DNA from: Candidatus Altarchaeota archaeon
Lineage (GTDB): Archaea > SpSt-1190
DNA length: 26,496 nucleotides
Direction of reading: 5' to 3'
Assembly (NCBI GenBank): GCA_018221025.1
Contig: JAAOXX010000031.1
Coordinates: 1 to 26,496, forward strand
The translations under genes were made by a program, and so were the position numbers. Positions within the stretch are counted from its first letter, which is position 1. Each line of letters begins with the position of its first letter. The notes beneath the pieces are model-generated. The model searched no databases, was not told the origin of the DNA, and was given only the letters and a program-made list of their open reading frames with translations. Below are positions 6,935 through 12,995 of this stretch, piece by piece.

Positions 6935-7318
6935 ATGGAGATTACATTTGAAGATTGCGGGAAACTCCGAAAAGGGAGATACGTAGTCATTGATGGGCAT
7001 CCTTGTAGGGTTTTAGATATACAAACCGGAAAATCAGGCAAACATGGACACGCAAAGTCACGAATTACAGCAACCAGTATTTTTGATGGCAGTAAAAAAG
7101 GTATGCTTAAACCAGTAGATGCCCGTGTGGAAGTTCCAATTGTAGACAAGAGACAAGCTCAAGTACTATCCGTTTCAGGAAAACATGTTCAATTGATGGA
7201 TAATCAGTCTTATGAAACATTTGATGCCAATGTCCCCGAAGGAATGACGTTCACTAGTGGGGAAACAATTTTCTTCTGGATTATTATGGGGAAAAAGATT
7301 TTGGAGAGGTCCGATTAG
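6935..7318 (+). CDS. eif5A: translation factor aIF5A
   Basis: This factor relieves ribosome stalling during elongation, for example at polyproline, and acts after hypusine or deoxyhypusine modification of one lysine. The N-terminal SH3-like domain (about 1-68) carries the modification loop TGKSGKHGHAK at 31-41, so the modified residue should be Lys36. The C-terminal OB-fold domain (about 69-127) follows, with VQLMDNQSYETFDANVPEG. The length of 127 residues is normal for archaea. Deoxyhypusine synthase is not in the window. The stop shares the four bases TTAG with the convergent gene's stop. Confidence 0.97.
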   Translation: MEITFEDCGKLRKGRYVVIDGHPCRVLDIQTGKSGKHGHAKSRITATSIFDGSKKGMLKPVDARVEVPIVDKRQAQVLSVSGKHVQLMDNQSYETFDANVPEGMTFTSGETIFFWIIMGKKILERSD

Positions 7319-7920
7319 TACTTCTCCCTTATCTTCAATATATTTCCAAACACATTGAGAATTACGCTGTCGACTTCGTACTTCCTTAAATTTAAAACTT
7401 CCTCGCTCTTTGTCATGGACCCGCCGACATACATTCTGAATACATCTTCCCAAAGTCCTTGAACTCTGTTTGCAACTGAGTCCGAAATGCTTCTGAATAC
7501 TGCACCCCTTACTTCATTGACACGTCCAATTAAAGACATGAATGTGAAGCTCACACTTTCTGAAAAATTAATGATAAATTCGATTCCGAGTGAATTTCCC
7601 CTGTGAATTTCTTCATCATACCAAATCATTATTCTTGGAACTGTTGGACCCTTTCGCCCTAAATTAATTTCAATCTCAAATGACTTCGCCTCCATCAATT
7701 CCTTGAATACTGTTTCGTCCATCTTAATTACTTCTTTTCTCCGACTTGCACCACTCGCCGCAATTAAGACAATTTTAGTTTTCCCCTTTACTTCAATATT
7801 TATTGATGTCTTGGCACCAGTCCTCAAAATTTCATTAAACCTAACTATTGATGCAATTATCTGTTGTTTTGCGTCTTTAACGGCCGCACCATATAAACAC
7901 CGCTTAATTATCACACCCAC
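7315..7920 (-). CDS. unknown soluble protein, 201 residues
   Basis: I do not recognise a family. There is no signal peptide or membrane segment. The N-terminal third alternates beta strands and helices (KTSINIEVKGKTKIVLIAASG), the middle is beta-rich with aromatic residues (VPRIMIWYDEE, SVSFTFMSLIGRVNEV), and the C-terminal part is helical before a final strand-like VDSVILNVFGNILKI. The start is GTG; a TATA-like GTATTTAA (plus strand) at 7941-7949 is centred about 25 bp upstream. A second GTG two codons in is a possible alternative. It is convergent with aIF5A and divergent from Alba. Confidence 0.75.
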   Translation of the reverse strand: MGVIIKRCLYGAAVKDAKQQIIASIVRFNEILRTGAKTSINIEVKGKTKIVLIAASGASRRKEVIKMDETVFKELMEAKSFEIEINLGRKGPTVPRIMIWYDEEIHRGNSLGIEFIINFSESVSFTFMSLIGRVNEVRGAVFRSISDSVANRVQGLWEDVFRMYVGGSMTKSEEVLNLRKYEVDSVILNVFGNILKIREKY

Positions 7921-7940
7921 AGTGAACCTTGGTCTTTTGA

Positions 7941-7949
7941 GTATTTAAT
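7941..7949 (-). promoter_or_regulatory. TATA box for the 201-residue protein gene
   Basis: The AT-rich box is centred 25 bp before the GTG at 7920, so the transcript is probably leaderless. Confidence 0.45.
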
Positions 7950-7962
7950 GCTTGAGAGAATA

Positions 7963-7972
7963 CTTTTAAACC
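7963..7972 (+). promoter_or_regulatory. TATA box for Alba
   Basis: The box CTTTTAAACC is centred about 35 bp before the ATG at 8002. That places the transcript start near 7992 and leaves a leader of about 10 nt, just enough for the AGGTGA ribosome binding site. Confidence 0.5.
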
Positions 7973-7990
7973 ATTAAACTAAGCCTGAAT

Positions 7991-7996
7991 AGGTGA
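7991..7996 (+). promoter_or_regulatory. ribosome binding site that fixes the Alba start
   Basis: AGGTGA lies 5 bp before the ATG at 8002. The alternative GTG at 7993 falls inside this site, so the ATG is the better start. Confidence 0.55.
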
Positions 7997-8001
7997 CATA
8001 C

Positions 8002-8277
8002 ATGGGTGACAATGATGGCGTGGTTTTTATTGGAAGTAAGCCCCCTATGAATTATGTACTTGCGGTGGTTACTCAATTCCACAGCGGTTCAAAGGTGGTT
8101 CATATTAAGGCAAGGGGAAAGGCAATTAGTCGCGCAGTTGACGTGGCCGAAATTGTTCGAAACCGATTCATTGAGAATGTAAAAATAATGAAAATTGAAA
8201 TAAGTACTGAAGTTATGAAGACTGAAAATGATGAAGACATCAATGTATCGGCAATAGATATTGAGCTTTCAAAATAA
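8002..8277 (+). CDS. albA: Alba chromatin protein
   Basis: This small dimeric nucleic-acid-binding protein coats DNA and RNA in archaeal chromatin. The 91 residues from the ATG at 8002 cover the whole fold: [16 protein letters not shown] at the N-terminus, [20 protein letters not shown] in the nucleic-acid-binding helix region, and a final strand [12 protein letters not shown]. The Lys in IGSKP corresponds to the position of the acetylated, DNA-contacting lysine of Sulfolobus Alba, here followed by PP. The gene has its own promoter and Shine-Dalgarno site and is monocistronic. Its stop lies 24 bp from the convergent GTPase gene's stop, the only convergent pair here that does not overlap. Confidence 0.96.
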   Translation: MGDNDGVVFIGSKPPMNYVLAVVTQFHSGSKVVHIKARGKAISRAVDVAEIVRNRFIENVKIMKIEISTEVMKTENDEDINVSAIDIELSK

Positions 8278-8301
8278 TTTTTACAAGAGTTTTATGATGG
8301 G

Positions 8302-9018
8302 CTATAGCTCTCCTCGCTGCCAGCGCCGGATAATCATTTTGGCAGCTTCTGGTGTATTAGGTAATCCACCTTTCTTTAGTTTTCCAGTTTTTACTGCAAA
8401 TTCCTCGAGTGCTTCTTCCCCTTTCTTTGTTAACTCTAATTTTCCCAATACCTGCGGGTGAATTTCGAATAATCTAAGTGCTGCTGAAATTGGGTCACTT
8501 GACTTATCAATACTCAGGGCATCTTCAACAATTAAATCGTCCTCAGACTCATCCCATGTAATTACTCCTGGAGAATCTATCAATAAAATATTTGATGATA
8601 GTCGAACCCATTGTTCACCCTTTGTGTAGCCAGCCGATGCACTTGTGCGTGCGGAACCACGCCCAGTCAACACATTAATTATACTACTTTTTCTTACATT
8701 TGGTCTCCCAATAACTCCCACTCTTAACAGCTCTCCTTCAGAAATCTCCTCTAATTTTCTCAAGAGTTTCCTTTTTCCCCTCTTAGTTTTGGTAGAAAAT
8801 GCAAAACCATTCATTTTTTTTGCTAGTTCTTCCCCGTTGTCCTTAACCAAGTCAACTTTGTTTATTACAAGGATGAGTTGCTTACTCTTGTGAAAAATCA
8901 TTCTTTTGAGGCGCTTACTTCTGCGAGGGAATCTTGCATCTATTACTTCGAGTAAAACATGACTCTGATTTATTACTCGAGAGACGCGTATAAGAGTTTC
9001 ACCCATTCCTTTGAACAC
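8302..9018 (-). CDS. circularly permuted ribosome-associated GTPase (RbgA/YlqF-like)
   Basis: GTPases of this class (COG1161 type) act in large-subunit ribosome assembly. The motif order is permuted, as the family requires: G4 NKVDLV at 53-58, G5-like FSTKTKRG at 74-81, then G1 GRPNVRKSS at 104-112, a G2 Thr at about 132, and G3 DSPG at 148-151. The C-terminal part (about 165-238) is helical. The odd point is the P-loop, where the Gly directly before the catalytic Lys is Arg109 (codon AGA, one base from GGA). The start is either the GTG at 9018 or the ATG at 9006, giving an overlap of 20 or 8 bp with the adenylate kinase gene upstream. Cotranscription with that gene is likely. Confidence 0.88.
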   Translation of the reverse strand: MFKGMGETLIRVSRVINQSHVLLEVIDARFPRRSKRLKRMIFHKSKQLILVINKVDLVKDNGEELAKKMNGFAFSTKTKRGKRKLLRKLEEISEGELLRVGVIGRPNVRKSSIINVLTGRGSARTSASAGYTKGEQWVRLSSNILLIDSPGVITWDESEDDLIVEDALSIDKSSDPISAALRLFEIHPQVLGKLELTKKGEEALEEFAVKTGKLKKGGLPNTPEAAKMIIRRWQRGEL

Positions 9019-9556
9019 CTTTAACTATTTTCAAGACTTTCAGAACAGTTTCATCCAATTTGCCTTCTTCATTCATTACAAATGAAATGGGAGCACCAGA
9101 CACCGTAGAATATGCTGCTGCGAAGTATCGGTTTATTTCCTGATGCTCTTTTGGGTCTCCTTCTCTTAAACGAATCGCCGCGTCCTTTTGTCGTCTGGCG
9201 TGTATGTTCTCAGGGTTTGCCTCAATAGAAATAATGGCATCCGGCTTCAGTTTTTCTAAAATGCGCAAAGGAAGTCCAGGATAATATCCTTCAGGAGTTA
9301 TAATTGAACAATGAGTGTCCAACACGGTTTTACCTTCCATTGAAGAGATTCTACTTGCAGCTTCTTCCTGAATTAATTTGTAAGTATCTGTTGATAATTC
9401 TGTCCTCATCTTGTCTCGAGAACTCACCCCGTGCTTTTCTTTAGCAATCTCAAACATTACCGTCCCGAATGTTACGAGGGTCCATCCGTGCTCTACAAGT
9501 CCCTTTGCCACACTTGTTTTTCCAGTACCTGGAACACCAACGATTACAGCTTTCAT
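8999..9556 (-). CDS. adkA: archaeal adenylate kinase (AdkA type)
   Basis: This enzyme interconverts ATP + AMP and two ADP. It resembles the archaeal AdkA family rather than bacterial Adk. The P-loop is GVPGTGKTS at 7-15; the stretch LVTFGTVMFEIAKEKHGV follows; VLDTHCSI and TPEGYYPGLPLRILEKLKPD form the core; and HQEINRYFAAAYSTVSGAP matches the end of archaeal AdkA. The length of 185 residues is normal. The archaeal AdkA I know best has a GG in the P-loop, whereas this one has the standard GK. A TATA-like box at 9575-9583 lies inside the end of trmJ, about 23 bp before the ATG, so the gene may have its own promoter. The GTPase gene follows with overlap. Confidence 0.93.
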   Translation of the reverse strand: MKAVIVGVPGTGKTSVAKGLVEHGWTLVTFGTVMFEIAKEKHGVSSRDKMRTELSTDTYKLIQEEAASRISSMEGKTVLDTHCSIITPEGYYPGLPLRILEKLKPDAIISIEANPENIHARRQKDAAIRLREGDPKEHQEINRYFAAAYSTVSGAPISFVMNEEGKLDETVLKVLKIVKGVQRNG

Positions 9557-9574
9557 GCAAACAAGTGCCCCAGT

Positions 9575-9583
9575 GTTTTAAGT
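9575..9583 (-). promoter_or_regulatory. TATA-like box for adenylate kinase
   Basis: ACTTAAAAC (minus strand) is centred about 23 bp before the ATG at 9556 and overlaps the stop region of trmJ. Confidence 0.4.
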
Positions 9584-10252
9584 TTTTATCCTCTTTAGAA
9601 TTCTTGAAAAAACACCCGCAATTCCATACCCTTCTCGCGAGTTTAATTGAGATTTTTCAATAACACGCCGAAATAAACTTTTCTTTATGGTTGCCTTATC
9701 ATTTTCAAATCCAAGTTTTTCTACAATTTCACCCCAAGACGAATATAATTGCTTCCGAATTTTCTTGTCTGCGATTCGCGCATCGCCCTCCTTCTTATAG
9801 AATTCATAAAGCAACACTGTTACCGCATTACTAATATTCAATGACCGATACTTTGGAGATGTTGGAATAAATACTACTGCATCGCATCTTTCCAGCTCGT
9901 CATTTGTTAGACCCGAACTTTCTCTCCCAAAAACCAAAGCCATTTTCTTAGTCTTTTGAATCTCCCACGGCAACAAATAAGATCTATTGATATTGTACTG
10001 GTTTGCCGTTTTTGCAGTAGTACCGACAATACAATCAAAGCGGTCTTTGATTTCATCTAAACTCCCTACGATTTCAGCACTTTCCAAAAATTCCCTGGAA
10101 TGCATTGACCAACGTTTTGCTTCTTCAGTAATTTCAATTGCTGGTTTGACTAAAATTAACCCCTCTACACCAAAATTTTGACATAGACGTGCAATCATTC
10201 CAAGGTTTCCTTCATATTCTATTCCAACCAATACTACGTGCAATTTATCCAC
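9578..10252 (-). CDS. trmJ: tRNA 2'-O-methyltransferase, TrmJ type (SPOUT)
   Basis: This is a SAM-dependent enzyme of the SpoU/TrmJ class; characterised archaeal TrmJ methylates the ribose of C32 in tRNA. Residues 8-28 carry motif 1 (LVGIEYEGNLGMIARLCQNFG), 106-120 motif 2 (LVFGRESSGLTNDEL) and 131-151 motif 3 (TSPKYRSLNISNAVTVLLYEF), which together form the knotted cofactor site. The C-terminal 70 residues are the basic helical extension typical of TrmJ. The GTG start lies within the end of the Lon-like protease gene (8-bp overlap), so translation is probably coupled to it. A role on another RNA cannot be excluded, but the motif spacing fits TrmJ well. Confidence 0.92.
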   Translation of the reverse strand: MDKLHVVLVGIEYEGNLGMIARLCQNFGVEGLILVKPAIEITEEAKRWSMHSREFLESAEIVGSLDEIKDRFDCIVGTTAKTANQYNINRSYLLPWEIQKTKKMALVFGRESSGLTNDELERCDAVVFIPTSPKYRSLNISNAVTVLLYEFYKKEGDARIADKKIRKQLYSSWGEIVEKLGFENDKATIKKSLFRRVIEKSQLNSREGYGIAGVFSRILKRIKT

Positions 10253-11945
10253 CCAATTCCCGCAGGAGTTTGTAATATGTCTTGTCTGTTATTTCGCCGC
10301 TTTTGAGTTTCTCCTGCAATAATTCAACGGCCCTTGCCTTTGATTCTGAAAGCAACATCATTTCGGTTTGACTCATCTTAGTAGGTTTTTTCTTATTGCT
10401 GCGTCCTGAAAATATCCAATAAGACAATAAGAAAATTAAAATCCACTGAAAGTTGAATGAAGGAATTTCAAATTTTGGTACAGTAAATTTTCCTTTCTCG
10501 AATACAGTATCCCTTAATTGTGCACGATACAATGAAAATGCTGCACCTTTAATTTCATGATTCGAAGCGAGATACAATGCATGACGTCTATATGCTTCTG
10601 AAAATTCATCGTTAAACTCTTTAGTGCTATAATTTGAAATATCAGACAGTGCCGTGTAAGAAGATACTTCTGATGCTCTTGACCATGCAATTGAATCAAG
10701 TGCATTGTAAAGGGCTGCGAATTTCATATCTACATCAAACGATTTTACTGCAAAATTCAGGCTGTTTTCGGCTTCACTGATGTCTGCTCCAGAACTCTTG
10801 GCACGTTCAAATTCTTCTTTTGCTTGGAGTATCTTTTCATTTGCAAGATCACTTACCCAGTCTACATCAACAACTTCGCCCGTAAAATTCTCGAGAGATA
10901 GCATTTTTGCACTTAACATTAGCCATTCCTTTCTTGCGGAGGTCAATCCCTCATTAAACAAAGCCCAACTAAGCCTCAGTTCCCCTTCACTCCTCCAGTG
11001 TGGGTCACTCGTTTCAATTTTCGCAAATTGCTTGGTTAATTCTGTTGCAATTGACTCGACGTCTTCAAATGTCGGTGTAGATGAGACGTATGCTAAAAAT
11101 GCGAAGTTTGCAGTGGTGTAAGGTGAGCCTTCCGGTGAATTTATGGCATTCTGAAGTAATTCCTGCGAAACGGTTGAATTCACATTGTTTACTGACTTTT
11201 CCGCACGTGAAAGTTCATAATCCGCCAGTGCTTCAACGCGACTTAAGTCCTTTGCAAAAGTTGGAAGTTCAATAGTTCTAATTTCTTTTGTGAATACCTT
11301 CTCTGAAAAAAACCATGATTCTGCATCTGAAATGTCTGAAATCTCAACAACCTGCAGTCCAAGATTGTCCCGAGAATACTCAGTTATGTTAATTTTTATT
11401 GGATAAATTTCATCAATATATATTCCAGGTCTTGGGGATTCGTACCTCTTAGAATATGTTGATGTGAGTGTTTGACCGTCTGGAACAAGGAATACCGCGG
11501 AGCTTTCGGAAACGGCTCTTGCCTTGGATAAGATGCCCCCAACAGGCCCAATTGTCCCATCTTCTTCAATAGTACCAGTTATACTTACTTTTGAATTTAA
11601 TTCCTTTCCGCTTAATTCAGAAATTAAACAAATTGCCATAGCGGCTCCCGCACTTCCCCCATCAATACTTTCTGTTTGATTTGCTTCAAATATGAAAATT
11701 ATGTCTTTATCACTTAAACTTACTCCCGTAACCTCTGAGGCGACTCGTGTAGCAATATTTTCAGATTGTTGGGTATCAACGCCCACTAATGGCTCTGTTG
11801 CCACTAAAACTCGTCCCTTTCCTGGGTTGACTTCACAAATCAATAAGGCAGTCATTCCAGCTCCATCATGTGTGACCGCTGGAACCATTAGGCTTGCTGC
11901 ATAGACTTGTACCGCCAATAGGAATACTAAAAGAAGTCTTCGCAT
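10245..11945 (-). CDS. secreted, membrane-anchored Lon-like serine protease
   Basis: This is an S16-type protease domain outside the cytoplasm, as in the predicted archaeal proteases of COG1750. Residues 1-17 are a signal peptide. Residues 18-205 are the Lon proteolytic domain, with the nucleophile in DGGSAG (Ser98) and the general-base lysine in GGILSK (Lys141), the Ser-Lys dyad of Lon. No AAA+ domain is present. Residues 220-490 are helical repeats, 497-514 a single membrane segment, and the last 50 residues a charged cytoplasmic tail with a short helical domain (EKLKSGEITDKTYYKLLREL). The substrate is unknown; turnover of exported proteins is the natural guess. The ATG start has a TATA box 25 bp upstream. 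The gene is first in the unit with trmJ. Confidence 0.88.
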   Translation of the reverse strand: MRRLLLVFLLAVQVYAASLMVPAVTHDGAGMTALLICEVNPGKGRVLVATEPLVGVDTQQSENIATRVASEVTGVSLSDKDIIFIFEANQTESIDGGSAGAAMAICLISELSGKELNSKVSITGTIEEDGTIGPVGGILSKARAVSESSAVFLVPDGQTLTSTYSKRYESPRPGIYIDEIYPIKINITEYSRDNLGLQVVEISDISDAESWFFSEKVFTKEIRTIELPTFAKDLSRVEALADYELSRAEKSVNNVNSTVSQELLQNAINSPEGSPYTTANFAFLAYVSSTPTFEDVESIATELTKQFAKIETSDPHWRSEGELRLSWALFNEGLTSARKEWLMLSAKMLSLENFTGEVVDVDWVSDLANEKILQAKEEFERAKSSGADISEAENSLNFAVKSFDVDMKFAALYNALDSIAWSRASEVSSYTALSDISNYSTKEFNDEFSEAYRRHALYLASNHEIKGAAFSLYRAQLRDTVFEKGKFTVPKFEIPSFNFQWILIFLLSYWIFSGRSNKKKPTKMSQTEMMLLSESKARAVELLQEKLKSGEITDKTYYKLLRELGG

Positions 11946-11965
11946 GCACTAAACTGCCGCAAGTG

Positions 11966-11976
11966 TTTAAATTATA
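11966..11976 (-). promoter_or_regulatory. TATA box for the Lon-like protease
   Basis: The box contains TTTAAATTATA (plus strand) and is centred about 25 bp before the ATG at 11945, suggesting a leaderless transcript. Confidence 0.5.
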
Positions 11977-11997
11977 TTTCATCTCCGATTAAGCAAT

Positions 11998-12006
11998 TAT
12001 TTTATA
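11998..12006 (+). promoter_or_regulatory. TATA box for RFC small subunit
   Basis: The box contains TATTTTATA and is centred about 25 bp before the ATG at 12027. It is separate from the divergent protease box 30 bp away. Confidence 0.5.
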
Positions 12007-12026
12007 GTTCCCTTTGAACCCTACTT

Positions 12027-12995
12027 ATGACTGATTTTACTCAAATCTGGACGGAAAAATACCGCCCAAACAAACTTCAAGAAATGATTGGCCAGAAACA
12101 CATTGTAGGTCGACTCAAAGCCTTCCTTAAACAAGAATCAGTTCCTCACATGCTTTTTGCGGGTCCCCCTGGTGTTGGAAAAACTACGGCAGCAATTGCA
12201 TTGGCAAGGGAGCTATTCGGAGAATTTTGGCATGATAATTATCTTGAACTTAATGCCAGCGATGAAAGGGGAATTGATGTTGTTAGAGTCAAAGTCAAAG
12301 ATTTTGCAAGAACGAAACCAATTGGTGGGGCGTTCAAGATTATTTTTTTGGATGAGGCCGATGCACTAACTAAAGATGCTCAACAAGCCCTTCGTCGAAC
12401 TATGGAGAAATTTTCAAATACTTGTAGATTTATTCTTAGTTGTAATTATCCTAGCAAAATTATTGAACCAATTCAGAGTAGGACGGTTGTTTTTAGATTC
12501 AAAACCTTCACAGATGATGATATCACTAACGTGTTAAAGAAAATTGCAACGGGAGAAAAAATAGAAGTTACGGCATCTGGATATACTGCGTTAGTTGATA
12601 TCTCAAATGGTGATGCGCGATATGCGGTAAATCTCCTACAGTCTGTTTCTGCTACATCAAATAAAGTAGATGCCAAAGAAGTTTATGAGGTCTCGACCCG
12701 TGCAAAACCCGAAGAAATTGAAGTTATCATAAAACTTGCACTCAATGGGAAGTTTTCTGCTTCTCGGAAAAAACTCCTTGAACTATTGGTAAATAAAGGA
12801 CTCAGTGGTGACCTAATTCTCAAAGAAATTCACTCTTATTTGGTTTCTGGAGACCTACCTGACGCGAAGAAGGCGGAGTTGATAAATATCATTGGTGAGT
12901 TTGAATTTAGGATACTTGAGGGTGCAACTGAGCTAATACAATTGGATGCTCTGCTTGCGAAGTTTGCATCGCTCTCAAAAGAGGGAATTAAATGA
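12027..12995 (+). CDS. rfcS: replication factor C small subunit
   Basis: This is the clamp-loader AAA+ ATPase that opens and loads PCNA onto primed DNA. Residues 9-20 carry the WTEKYRP entry motif, 46-53 Walker A (GPPGVGKT), 106-112 Walker B (IFLDEAD), and 135-144 sensor 1 (FILSCNYPSK). The usual SRC box, which supplies the arginine finger to the neighbouring subunit, reads SRT at 151-153; the Arg is kept and the Cys is replaced. The C-terminal collar domain is complete (about 225-322). The large subunit is not in the window. The gene has its own TATA box, and its stop overlaps the next start by ATGA, so it is cotranscribed with the large secreted protein. Confidence 0.97.
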   Translation: MTDFTQIWTEKYRPNKLQEMIGQKHIVGRLKAFLKQESVPHMLFAGPPGVGKTTAAIALARELFGEFWHDNYLELNASDERGIDVVRVKVKDFARTKPIGGAFKIIFLDEADALTKDAQQALRRTMEKFSNTCRFILSCNYPSKIIEPIQSRTVVFRFKTFTDDDITNVLKKIATGEKIEVTASGYTALVDISNGDARYAVNLLQSVSATSNKVDAKEVYEVSTRAKPEEIEVIIKLALNGKFSASRKKLLELLVNKGLSGDLILKEIHSYLVSGDLPDAKKAELINIIGEFEFRILEGATELIQLDALLAKFASLSKEGIK

